From Colivivens sp963645405 (lineage in GTDB: Bacteria; Bacteroidota; Bacteroidia; Bacteroidales; Bacteroidaceae), in NCBI GenBank assembly GCA_963645405.1, contig CAVISR010000040.1:1-24876 (forward strand): DNA of 24,876 nt. Direction: 5' to 3'. This document shows positions 13,276-21,256 of the stretch, one piece after another (position 1 is the stretch's first letter; each line of letters starts with the position of its first letter). Under the pieces are notes generated by a model, which saw only the letters and a program-made list of their open reading frames with translations, made no database searches and was not told the origin of the DNA. The position numbers were made by a program, and so were the translations under genes.

Positions 13276-14835
13276 TTATCCAAGCACTTCGATGGCTTTC
13301 TGCAGTCGGCGTAATGTCTCGTCCTTGCCAAGGAATGAGGACAGCTCGTACATGTCGGGCCCTTGTCCGGTGCCTACCAGTGCTACTCGCCAAGCGTTCC
13401 ATGGACGTATGCCGCTTGTCTCGGTCCATGCTTCCACAGTTTGCTTCTGTGCTTCTTTTGAGAAGTCGTCCATGCTCTGGAGTACCTGGATGAGCTGGCG
13501 CATCTCGTCGGCAGTGCCTTCCTTCCAGTTCTTCTTCACGAACTTGTCTTCCTTGTCGTAGGCTTCGGGTGCCACGAAGAAGAACTTGCAGAGTGGCCAG
13601 AGGTCGCTCACGAAGCTGACGTTGCGCTTTTTCTTGTTGTTGTCCTTGTCGACGTATTCTATCACTTTGGTCTTCATCATCTCCACCACCTGTGCTTCTT
13701 TCTCGGGTGTGGACTCGATGCCTTCTGCCTTCAGAATCTTGTCGAACTCGGGAGTCCAATCCATTGGGTCGAGCTGCATGAGGTATTGATGGTTGAACCA
13801 CGCTGCCTTGACATAGTCGAAGCGTGCGCCCGACTTGCTGCACTTTGAGAGGTCGAAGAGTCTCACCATCTCGTCCATCGTCATCACTTCCTGGTCGTTG
13901 CCCGGGTTCCAGCCAAGCAATGCAAGGAAGTTGACAACGGCTTGTGGCAGGTAGCCTTGTTCTCTGTAGCCCGATGACACTTCGCCTGTCTTGGGGTCGT
14001 GCCATTCGAGCGGAAACACTGGGAAACCGAGCTTGTCGCCGTCGCGCTTTGAAAGTTTTCCGTTGCCCACTGGCTTGAGCAGCAGTGGCAGGTGGGCAAA
14101 CTGTGGCATGGTGTCTTCCCATCCGAATGCTTTGTAGAGCAGCACATGGAGCGGTGCGCTTGGCAACCATTCCTCACCGCGAATCACATGGGTCACTTCC
14201 ATCAAATGGTCGTCGACAATGTTGGCAAGATGATAGGTTGGCAGTCCGTCAGCACTCTTGTAGAGCACTTTGTCGTCAAGGATAGACGAGTTGATGCTCA
14301 CGTCGCCGCGGATGATGTCGTTCACATGGACATCGATGCCCGGTTCAATCTTGAATCTCACCACATATTGCTTGCCCTCGCCGATGAGTCGTTCCACCTC
14401 TTCCTTTGGCAGGGTGAGCGAGTTGCGCATCATGTCGCGGGTGTTGGCATCGTACTGGAAGTTCTCGATTTCCTTGCGCTTGCTGTCGAGTTCCTCGGGT
14501 GTGTCGAAGGCAATGTAAGCCTTGTCAGCGTCAAGCAGTTGCTTCACATATTTCTTGTAGATGTCTTTGCGTTCCGACTGGCGATAGGGTCCATGGTTGC
14601 CTCCGAACGAAACTCCCTCGTCGAACTTGATGCCGAGCCAGTCGAAGGCTTCGATGATATAGTCTTCTGCTCCAGGCACAAAGCGCGTGGAGTCAGTGTC
14701 TTCGATGCGGAAAATCAAGTCACCGCCGTGTTGTTTTGCAAACAGATAATTATACAGAGCTGTACGGACGCCGCCTATGTGCAATGGTCCGGTTGGACTG
14801 GGCGCGAAACGTACTCTAACTTTTTGTTCAGACAT
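13276..14835 (-). CDS. gltX: Glutamyl-tRNA synthetase
   Basis: The enzyme charges tRNA-Glu with glutamate in the cytosol. The 519-residue product begins MSEQKVRVRFAPSPTGPLHI, giving the class I HIGH motif as HIGG (residues 19-22). The family's IEDTD motif, the DGLPTYHLANIVDDHLM and HVIRGEEWLPSAP segments, and a KMSKS-type KLSKRDGDK near residue 260 all follow in order, with the helical anticodon-binding domain behind. Two further ATG codons at 14844 and 14847 would add four residues; MSEQKVRV is chosen because it matches family starts. The frame stays open much further upstream, but that part is antisense to the lyase gene and lies beyond the promoter at 14866-14873. It heads the minus-strand cluster. 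Confidence 0.95.
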   Translation of the reverse strand: MSEQKVRVRFAPSPTGPLHIGGVRTALYNYLFAKQHGGDLIFRIEDTDSTRFVPGAEDYIIEAFDWLGIKFDEGVSFGGNHGPYRQSERKDIYKKYVKQLLDADKAYIAFDTPEELDSKRKEIENFQYDANTRDMMRNSLTLPKEEVERLIGEGKQYVVRFKIEPGIDVHVNDIIRGDVSINSSILDDKVLYKSADGLPTYHLANIVDDHLMEVTHVIRGEEWLPSAPLHVLLYKAFGWEDTMPQFAHLPLLLKPVGNGKLSKRDGDKLGFPVFPLEWHDPKTGEVSSGYREQGYLPQAVVNFLALLGWNPGNDQEVMTMDEMVRLFDLSKCSKSGARFDYVKAAWFNHQYLMQLDPMDWTPEFDKILKAEGIESTPEKEAQVVEMMKTKVIEYVDKDNNKKKRNVSFVSDLWPLCKFFFVAPEAYDKEDKFVKKNWKEGTADEMRQLIQVLQSMDDFSKEAQKQTVEAWTETSGIRPWNAWRVALVGTGQGPDMYELSSFLGKDETLRRLQKAIEVLG

Positions 14836-14865
14836 AGAATTCATCATTATTAATAGTTCAGAATG

Positions 14866-14873
14866 CAAAGTTA
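14866..14873 (-). promoter_or_regulatory. Promoter -7 element for gltX
   Basis: The minus strand reads TAACTTTG, with a predicted start about 24 bases before the gltX ATG. Confidence 0.6.
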
Positions 14874-14918
14874 GCAAAAATAATGCAATGTTATAGTCGG
14901 ACGAGCCAACTTTTATAT

Positions 14919-14926
14919 TAACTTTG
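14919..14926 (+). promoter_or_regulatory. Promoter -7 element for the C-S lyase gene
   Basis: TAACTTTG, facing away from the gltX promoter 45 bases off. Transcription would begin near 14933. Confidence 0.6.
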
Positions 14927-14952
14927 TGGCGTAATTGAAAATGACCATTGGG

Positions 14953-16146
14953 ATGGAATACGATTTCGACAAGATAATTGACCGCACAGGCACGGGCGAC
15001 ATCAAGCACATGGACCTCCAGAGAAACTACGGACGGACCGACCTTGTGCCGATGTGGATTGCCGACATGGAGTGGGAAACTCCTCAGTTCATTACGGATG
15101 CGCTGAAGGAAAGAATGAACCATTCGCTCTTCGGCTACACAAAGACTCCGGCTGACTACTGGAGCGTGATTGCCAAGTGGATTCACGACCGCCACCAGTG
15201 GGAAGTGGAGGAAGACTGGATTTGCTACATCCCCGGAATCGTGAAGGGCATTGGCATGGCAATCTATGCCTTGCTGGAGAAAGGCGACAAGGTCATTGTG
15301 CAGCCGCCGATCTATCATCCGTTCTATCTCATCCCTCAGGCAACCGGACACGAGGTGGTGTGGAACCCATTGAAGGAATTTCACGACGAGAACGGCAATC
15401 TGACGGGTTACGACATGGATTTCGACAATCTTGAGCAAGTGTGCGACGACCAATGCCGACTGCTCATACTTGCCAATCCCCACAACCCGGTGGGCATCAC
15501 TTGGCCAGTGGAGACGCTGCAGCGCCTGGCGCACTTTGCAGTGACCCACAACCTGACGATAATCAGCGACGAAATCCACTGCGACATGGCACTCTTCGGA
15601 CACAGGCATCATCCGTTTGCTTCAGTCAGCGACGAGGCAGCGCAATGTTCCATCGTGTTCTCGGCTCCGTCGAAGACCTTCAACATCTCGGGCATCGTCA
15701 GTTCGTGGGCAATCGTGCCAAATCCCGAACTGCGCAAGCGGTTCTTCGGTTGGATGGCAGCATGTGAACTCAACGAGGAACACTTGTTCGCCCCGATAGC
15801 CACCACTGCTGCCCTGCAACAGGGTGAGCCTTGGCGCGAGCAGATGATTGCCTATCTCGAGGGCAACATCGATTTCGTGATAGACTATTGCCGGCAATAC
15901 ATCCCGAAGATAAAGCCAGTGCGCCCGCAAGCCAGTTTCCTCGTATGGCTCAACTGCCGTGAACTCAATCTGTCGCACGAACAACTGCTCGACCTTTTCA
16001 TCAACAAAGCCCGACTTGCGCTCAACGACGGCGAGTCGTTCGGCAAGAAGGAAGGACACGGATTCATGCGCATGAATGTGGGCTGTCCGCGAAGCATAAT
16101 CCGGCAGGCTCTCGAGCAACTGAAAGAAGCAGTCGATTCACTGTAG
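14953..16146 (+). CDS. MalY/PatB-type cystathionine beta-lyase (PLP-dependent C-S lyase)
   Basis: The family splits cystathionine or other cysteine S-conjugates by beta-elimination in the cytosol, giving a thiol, pyruvate and ammonia. The 397-residue product is a fold-type I aminotransferase: YDFDKIIDRTGTGDIK at the N-terminus, PMWIADMEW, PIYHPFYLIP, NPHNPVG (about residue 174), SDEIHCD with the pyridine-nitrogen Asp, and SAPSKTFNISG with the PLP lysine at Lys241. The C-terminal FMRMNVGCPRSII holds the substrate-carboxylate Arg. The frame can start at TTG 14935 or ATG 14941, but these nearly coincide with the predicted transcription start; ATG 14953 aligns with family starts. It is divergent from gltX. 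Whether it acts mainly on cystathionine is not known. Confidence 0.9.
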   Translation: MEYDFDKIIDRTGTGDIKHMDLQRNYGRTDLVPMWIADMEWETPQFITDALKERMNHSLFGYTKTPADYWSVIAKWIHDRHQWEVEEDWICYIPGIVKGIGMAIYALLEKGDKVIVQPPIYHPFYLIPQATGHEVVWNPLKEFHDENGNLTGYDMDFDNLEQVCDDQCRLLILANPHNPVGITWPVETLQRLAHFAVTHNLTIISDEIHCDMALFGHRHHPFASVSDEAAQCSIVFSAPSKTFNISGIVSSWAIVPNPELRKRFFGWMAACELNEEHLFAPIATTAALQQGEPWREQMIAYLEGNIDFVIDYCRQYIPKIKPVRPQASFLVWLNCRELNLSHEQLLDLFINKARLALNDGESFGKKEGHGFMRMNVGCPRSIIRQALEQLKEAVDSL

Positions 16147-16153
16147 TTTTTTG

Positions 16154-16241
16154 CTCTGGCCAGGAAAAATCATCTCTCTGACTAGGGAAAATTATTTCTC
16201 TGACCAGGAAAAAAGTTTTTTCTGACTGGAGAAAAAACAAG
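16154..16241. repeat. 22-bp tandem array, four units
   Basis: CTCTG-like starts occur at 16154, 16176, 16198 and 16220, exact period 22. The units read CTGACCAGGAAAAA with drift, and the third contains the near-palindrome GAAAAAAGTTTTTTC. Confidence 0.85.
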
Positions 16242-16316
16242 CCCCTTTCGAGAGGCAAAAACAGGAAGAGAAATCCAGTGCCAAATTCGAAGGGAAAGTT
16301 GCGAAGCTTGACGAGG

Positions 16317-16471
16317 CAGATGATGGGAAATTGAACTGCCGATGACAAGGACAAGAATTGTCAATGACCAAGAAACAGACAGCCGATAATAAAGGACTAA
16401 ACTATCAACAATAAAGAAACAGAACAACCAATAACAAAGAACTAAACAATCAATGACGAAGAAATATATGA
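16317..16471. repeat. 22-23 bp degenerate tandem array, six to seven units
   Basis: Units start at about 16317, 16339, 16361, 16383, 16405, 16428 and 16450. Cores read CAATGACCAAGAAAC, CAATAACAAAGAAC and CAATGACGAAGAAA. The last unit contains an ATG (16453) in frame with the downstream gene. Between this and the previous array (16242-16316) no gene, promoter or terminator was recognised. Confidence 0.7.
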
Positions 16472-18867
16472 AGAAGACCCTACTTACGCTAGCCCTTTTG
16501 CTTTGCTCTTCTGTGCTCTTTGCCCAGGAGCGGACAAGCATTCTCATGAACTTCGACTGGAAGTTCAAACTTCTGAGTGGAGACGAAGATGCAAAAGCTG
16601 TGACTGCATTGATGGACGATGCCGATTGGCGTGTTGTGAACCTGCCCCACGACTATCAGATGGAACTGCCGTGGAACGAAAAGGCTGACAAGGCACGCGG
16701 ATTCAAGGATTCGCCATCAGCCGTCTACCAGAAACACTTCAAGGCAGACGAGGCTTGGCAAGGCAAGAAAGTGCTGCTCGATTTCGAAGGAATCATGACG
16801 AGCGGTACCATATATATAAATGGTGTGTCGCTGGGCAAAATCACTTACGGATATCTCGGTGCGGAATTCGACATCAGCAAGCATCTGAAATACGATGCAG
16901 AGAACGTGATAAACGTGAAGTGTGATGTGGCTACAGGCGGCAAATCGCGCTGGTACACCGGTGGAGGCATCTTCCGCGACGTGCATCTATACGTGAAGAA
17001 TCCGGTGAGCGTCACCCGTCACGGACTCTACATCACCACACCTTCCATCACTTCCAGTGAGGCAAAAGTGGCACTGCAGGTTGAGATTGAAGGTGCAAGA
17101 GCACAGCGCTACGACATGACGCTGGAAAGCAAAATCTTCGATCCGCAAGGAAATGTGGTGGCTAAAGGACAGTGCGACGTGCCAAAGTACATAAAGCTGG
17201 CAATCAACGAGGTGAAGATGCCTGAGCTTTCAGTGAAGAATCCCGAACTGTGGTCGTGTGAAACTCCAAACCTATACAGGGCTGAAGTCGTACTGAAGAA
17301 AGACGGGGAAGTGATTGACCGTGTGGGCGATGAATTCGGAATACGTACCATTGAATTCACGAAAGAAGAAGGATTCAAGCTCAATGGAAAGAAAGTCTTC
17401 CTGAAAGGCATTGCCAATCACCACGACATGGGCGCTCTCGGTGCAGCTGCATTCGAGGACGGAATCGAAAGGCAGTTCAAACTGCTGAAATCCTTTGGCT
17501 ACAATCATGTGCGCACCAGCCACAATCCCTATTCACCGGCTTTCCTCAGGCTTGCCGACAAGTACGGACTGTTGGTTGTCGACGAGCTCTTCGACAAATG
17601 GCAGCAGGGCGGAAACATGTGGGTGGCAAGCGAACCCTTCGACCAGCTTTGGTATAAGGCTGAGACAGAATGGATACGTCGCGACCGCAACCATCCGTGT
17701 GTCATCATGTGGAGCTTCGGCAACGAACTGCAAATCAACGAAGGTTGGTCGGGCTTGCCTACCGGTGACTGGGGAATAACCACCTACCGACTGATGAAAG
17801 TGCTGGCAGAAAGATACGACCCCACACGCAAGACAATGGTGGCAATGTTCCCGGCTAGGGCAAATGCCATACGCAATGACCCCGAATGGGAGGGCAATTT
17901 CACTCCGCCAGAGCTGTCGTGCGTGACCGACATTGCAGCCTACAACTATCAATACCCGGCTTACAAAGGCTATCTGGAGCACAATCCCGACCTCATCATC
18001 TATCAGAGCGAGGCAACAGTGAACGATTTGCTCGGTCCGTGGGAAGGCATGGACAGAGACAAGATGGTGGGACTTGCCTACTGGGGAGCAATTGAATATT
18101 GGGGCGAATCCAATGGTTGGCCAAAGAAAGGTTGGAACTATGCCTTCTTCAGTCATAACCTCGACCCTTATCCTCAGGCTTATCTCATCAAGAGCGCTTT
18201 TGTGGACGAACCAATTTGCCGCATCGCAGTGCAGGACGGTGAAGGAGAAGAAATCTACTGGAACGACAATACTGTAGGAACCACCTTCCTGTCAAGCCAT
18301 TGGAACCGTGCAGAAGGCTCGAAGCAGAAAGTCTTCGTCTTTACCAATGCAGAAGAGGCAGAATTGCTGGTCAACGGGACTTCGCTTGGTATAAAGAAGA
18401 ACGATGGTCAGGGAAAAGGCAAGAACCGAATTCTTTGGGATAATGTGGACTACGGCAATGGAGGCTCAATCACTGCAGTGGCAAAGAACGGAGGCAAGGA
18501 AGTTGCTCGCCATGAACTAAAAACCACTGGAAAGGCAGTGAAACTGAGACTGGAAACAGAAACTCCCGACTGGCGTGCAGACGGAATGAGTCTCAAGTAC
18601 ATTCATGTGTACACAGTGGACAAGGCTGGCAACATCGTGCCTACAGTGGCTGATGAAGTGAAGATTGACGTGAGTGGAGAAGCAACCATACAGGCTATAG
18701 ACAATGGTGACCATTACACCGACGAACTTTTTGATGTGAACCCAAAGAAAATGTACAGAGGACAAGTCCTTCTCATCTTGAGGTCCACACAAAAAGCTGG
18801 CGATGTCCGGATAAAGGTGACATCACCAGCATTGAAGGAAGCTTCGCTGAAGCTTAGAACCAAGTAG
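16468..18867 (+). CDS. Secreted glycoside hydrolase family 2 enzyme (beta-galactosidase type)
   Basis: The 799-residue product begins MKKTLLTLALLLCSSVLFAQ, a clear signal peptide, so it acts in the periplasm or outside. The order is family 2: N-terminal jelly-roll with VNLPHDYQME and YQKHFKADEAWQGKKVLLDF, an immunoglobulin-like domain, then the TIM barrel with KGIANHHDMGALG and VRTSHNPYSPAFL. WSFGNE gives the acid/base Glu420 and YQSEAT the likely nucleophile Glu515. C-terminal beta-sandwich domains (about 560-799) match those of Bacteroidetes family 2 enzymes. An in-frame ATG at 16453 lies inside a tandem repeat and is not preferred. Specificity (galactoside, glucuronide or other) cannot be read. 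It converges on the rhamnose operon. No promoter was found upstream. Confidence 0.9.
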   Translation: MKKTLLTLALLLCSSVLFAQERTSILMNFDWKFKLLSGDEDAKAVTALMDDADWRVVNLPHDYQMELPWNEKADKARGFKDSPSAVYQKHFKADEAWQGKKVLLDFEGIMTSGTIYINGVSLGKITYGYLGAEFDISKHLKYDAENVINVKCDVATGGKSRWYTGGGIFRDVHLYVKNPVSVTRHGLYITTPSITSSEAKVALQVEIEGARAQRYDMTLESKIFDPQGNVVAKGQCDVPKYIKLAINEVKMPELSVKNPELWSCETPNLYRAEVVLKKDGEVIDRVGDEFGIRTIEFTKEEGFKLNGKKVFLKGIANHHDMGALGAAAFEDGIERQFKLLKSFGYNHVRTSHNPYSPAFLRLADKYGLLVVDELFDKWQQGGNMWVASEPFDQLWYKAETEWIRRDRNHPCVIMWSFGNELQINEGWSGLPTGDWGITTYRLMKVLAERYDPTRKTMVAMFPARANAIRNDPEWEGNFTPPELSCVTDIAAYNYQYPAYKGYLEHNPDLIIYQSEATVNDLLGPWEGMDRDKMVGLAYWGAIEYWGESNGWPKKGWNYAFFSHNLDPYPQAYLIKSAFVDEPICRIAVQDGEGEEIYWNDNTVGTTFLSSHWNRAEGSKQKVFVFTNAEEAELLVNGTSLGIKKNDGQGKGKNRILWDNVDYGNGGSITAVAKNGGKEVARHELKTTGKAVKLRLETETPDWRADGMSLKYIHVYTVDKAGNIVPTVADEVKIDVSGEATIQAIDNGDHYTDELFDVNPKKMYRGQVLLILRSTQKAGDVRIKVTSPALKEASLKLRTK

Positions 18868-18948
18868 GAAGATGCTCCTTGCCGAGCGAGTCAAGTATGG
18901 AAAGTCTGTTGGCTAAGTCAACTTCTGAGACCTCTCTCTGAACTTGAA

Positions 18949-18975
18949 AGTCAAGCGTTGAGGTTTATCTTGACT
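18949..18975 (-). terminator. Weak hairpin after the rhamnose operon
   Basis: AGTCAAG (18949-18955) pairs with CTTGACT (18969-18975) over seven pairs with a 13-base loop, just past the aldolase stop codon. The minus strand then reads TTCAAG, a poor T-run. A near-palindrome, GTTGGCTAAGTCAAC, lies at 18908-18922. Confidence 0.3.
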
Positions 18976-18980
18976 GGGAC

Positions 18981-19790
18981 TTACCTCGGCAAATTGAATG
19001 CCTTCGACATTTCTGCCATCTGTTCTTGAGTCATGCCGTCGGGTTCAAAGCCCATGCATTTGGCATCGATGTAAATCTTGGCGCTCTTTGAGAGAACGTC
19101 TATCTGGTCGAATGCGTCCATCACGTCGAGACCTTTGGCAAAGACTCCGTGCTTTTCCCACATCACGACATCGTAGTCTTCCAGCTCTTTCAGCGTTTCC
19201 TCTGCAAGAGTGAGACTGCCTGGAAGCTGGTAGGGCACAATGCCCAAGCCCAGTGGACAGAAAGCCTTGGTCTCTGGAATCATGCTCCACAGAATGTTGG
19301 TAAGCACGTCCTTGCCCATGTATTTCTTGTTGTGGCTCATGGCTATCAGTTCGATAGGATGGGTGTGGACAGTTGCTTTGTAGTTTGAACCCTTCTCGAT
19401 GAGACGTGCGTGTACTGTCAGATGGCTCGGCAATTCGGATGTTGGCATCACTGGGTTGTCGGCAATGATTACATAGCTTGCGCAGTCGTCCTGTATGCGG
19501 ATGATTGAACCGTTCTCCATTGGCCAGCGTGCAAGGTCGCGCATGCGCTTGCCAGTGCCTTTGCAGAAGAAATAACATCCTTTGAGTGTTGGCAGTGTTG
19601 TTCCGATTTGTTTTACGTTGCTTATTGCTGGCAAACTCTTGATTTCGTCGTCAACCAAGTCGGTGACATTCACAGTGATGTTGCCGCCGTTGCGTTCAGC
19701 CCAGCCGTTTTGCCAGAGATATCCAGCCACTTCGGCAATCTTGTCCACTTCCTTTTTCAAGTCAGTGTGTCCGTCTAATATGCTACTCAT
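18981..19790 (-). CDS. rhaD: Rhamnulose-1-phosphate aldolase
   Basis: This zinc-dependent class II aldolase cleaves L-rhamnulose 1-phosphate to dihydroxyacetone phosphate and L-lactaldehyde. The 269-residue length is normal. Visible features are NGWAERNGGNITV near the N-terminus, SELPSHL with the catalytic Glu, VHTHPIEL with two zinc-binding His, and WEKHGVFAKG with the third zinc His. In Bacteroides naming it is RhaA of the rhaKIPAO set. It is the last rhamnose gene in the window, 114 bp after the permease, with a tandem array in that gap; the lactaldehyde-metabolising gene that can follow is absent here. Confidence 0.93.
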   Translation of the reverse strand: MSSILDGHTDLKKEVDKIAEVAGYLWQNGWAERNGGNITVNVTDLVDDEIKSLPAISNVKQIGTTLPTLKGCYFFCKGTGKRMRDLARWPMENGSIIRIQDDCASYVIIADNPVMPTSELPSHLTVHARLIEKGSNYKATVHTHPIELIAMSHNKKYMGKDVLTNILWSMIPETKAFCPLGLGIVPYQLPGSLTLAEETLKELEDYDVVMWEKHGVFAKGLDVMDAFDQIDVLSKSAKIYIDAKCMGFEPDGMTQEQMAEMSKAFNLPR

Positions 19791-19807
19791 TTTTCTTTCC
19801 TATTTTT

Positions 19808-19887
19808 GCTTGTATCTTGTATTTGGTTTTCTTCTCTTTTGCTTGTATTTAGTTTTCTATTTTGCTTGTATTCAGTGTAAAACAATT
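19808..19887. repeat. 23-26 bp tandem array, three units
   Basis: CTTGTATT-like units begin at about 19816, 19842 and 19865, with an earlier partial at 19809. Cores read TTTTGCTTGTATTTAG and TTTTGCTTGTATTCAG. It fills the permease-aldolase gap. Confidence 0.65.
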
Positions 19888-19904
19888 GCTTTTACAATTT
19901 GCTT

Positions 19905-21251
19905 TTATAACTTCTCTCCATAGCGCTCACGGGTGATTTGTTCGAGCGACTTTCCTCGAGTCTTGGGCGAACCAATGACACCGACAACCAGTGAGATGAG
20001 GAGCAGGACAATCATGCAGTAGGCTGCAATGGTGAAGCCTTCGCCGTTCTCTCCATAGATATAGGTGAAAATCAAGCCCCAAACTGCAGAGAGACCGCGT
20101 ACGATGAAGAACATCAGACCTTGGGCTCCGGCACGGAATTTGGCTGGGAAAAGTTCTGACCCCCACAAGGCATAGAATATCTGCACGGACATACCGCCCT
20201 CGATACCCCAGAGGATGGCAAAGGCCCAAAGACCTACGGGACCGTCCACGCCCACGCCGACAATCATAAACCAGGCGCTGAGGGCAAAGAGAAGGCCGAG
20301 AATGTAGATGACCTTGTGGCTCACCTTGTCTATCACCAACGAGATAAAGAACGTGGTCAGCACGATAATGGCCCATTGGATGCAGTTCATCCAGTTGGCC
20401 TGCTCGTTCGACACTCCGCCTGCCGTCTCATAGATGTGAGGCTGGAAGAAGCCCATCACCGATGCGACGAGGTTCCAGGTGAGGTAGATGGTGGCGAGGA
20501 AAACGACGCTGCGCACGGCTGTCTTGTTGGAGAAGAGCACACCGAAGGCATGGATGAGTCCGTTGTTGTCCTCACCCTTGGCTTTGGCGCTTTCCTTGCT
20601 GGCTTTCCATTCGCTGCTCTCTTCGAGTTTGCGCTGCATGTTCCAAGCAATGAATGCTACGACGAAGAGCGAGAAGAACACGATGCGTGAACTGAACACG
20701 TTGACGGCTTCCTGCGAGAGGTCCTGGCCTCCGATGGCATGGGCAAGGCTCTCCACACATCCGAACAAGTATCCGCCAGGGGCAAAGAACATGCCGAGTA
20801 GGAGTATAATCATCGGGCCGATGCCCCACGACATCTGCGAGATGCAGATGTTGCGTCCGCGGTTGTGTATCTCAGAGCTCTCCGAGATGTACGTCCATGA
20901 GGCCGGTACGCCGATGCCCACCGACATGCCCGTGAGCAGGAAGCCGAGGGCCAGCATGGCAAAGTTGACCGAACACATGACGAGCAGCACGCCGGCCATG
21001 TAGACGAGAAGATTGTACGTGTAGATGAACTTGCGTCCGTACTTGTCGGCCAGCACGCCGCCTATGATGGCGCCGAGGGCGGCACCCAGGCAGTTGGCGC
21101 TGATGAAGTTGAGCCAGCCGAGGTTGACCTCCGAGAGACCGAGATAGTTCTGCCATAGCGTCAGGCCGCTTGCGCCTGCCACGATGGCACCTGCATCCAG
21201 ATAATTGTTGAGCGATACCGCGATGGTGCTCTTGAGACTGCCTTTACCCAT
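19905..21251 (-). CDS. MFS sugar transporter, probable L-rhamnose permease
   Basis: The 448-residue product is a twelve-helix major facilitator of the sugar porter type. The loop between helices 2 and 3 has GGVLADKYGRKFIY, the family A motif, and the second half has LVIDKVSHK in the matching place; SPKTRGKSLEQI is the typical C-terminal end. It is not related to the RhaT carriers of enterobacteria. Its place between isomerase and aldolase, five bases after the isomerase stop, makes rhamnose uptake the best inference (RhaP role in Bacteroides). The gene is richer in G+C than its neighbours, strongly so in the 5' half: 62-67 percent in two 60-base samples, against about 53 in rhaA and 45 in rhaD. 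Confidence 0.85.
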   Translation of the reverse strand: MGKGSLKSTIAVSLNNYLDAGAIVAGASGLTLWQNYLGLSEVNLGWLNFISANCLGAALGAIIGGVLADKYGRKFIYTYNLLVYMAGVLLVMCSVNFAMLALGFLLTGMSVGIGVPASWTYISESSEIHNRGRNICISQMSWGIGPMIILLLGMFFAPGGYLFGCVESLAHAIGGQDLSQEAVNVFSSRIVFFSLFVVAFIAWNMQRKLEESSEWKASKESAKAKGEDNNGLIHAFGVLFSNKTAVRSVVFLATIYLTWNLVASVMGFFQPHIYETAGGVSNEQANWMNCIQWAIIVLTTFFISLVIDKVSHKVIYILGLLFALSAWFMIVGVGVDGPVGLWAFAILWGIEGGMSVQIFYALWGSELFPAKFRAGAQGLMFFIVRGLSAVWGLIFTYIYGENGEGFTIAAYCMIVLLLISLVVGVIGSPKTRGKSLEQITRERYGEKL

Positions 21252-21256
21252 GACGC

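Noticed and set aside
14836..15612. Upstream extension of the gltX frame to 778 residues
   Set aside because: It is antisense to the C-S lyase gene, passes the gltX promoter element, and adds nothing to the normal 519-residue synthetase.
18868..18980. Tandem array in the GH2 to rhaD gap
   Set aside because: AGTCAA recurs at uneven spacing (27 and 33 bases) and fits inverted repeats better than a tandem array.
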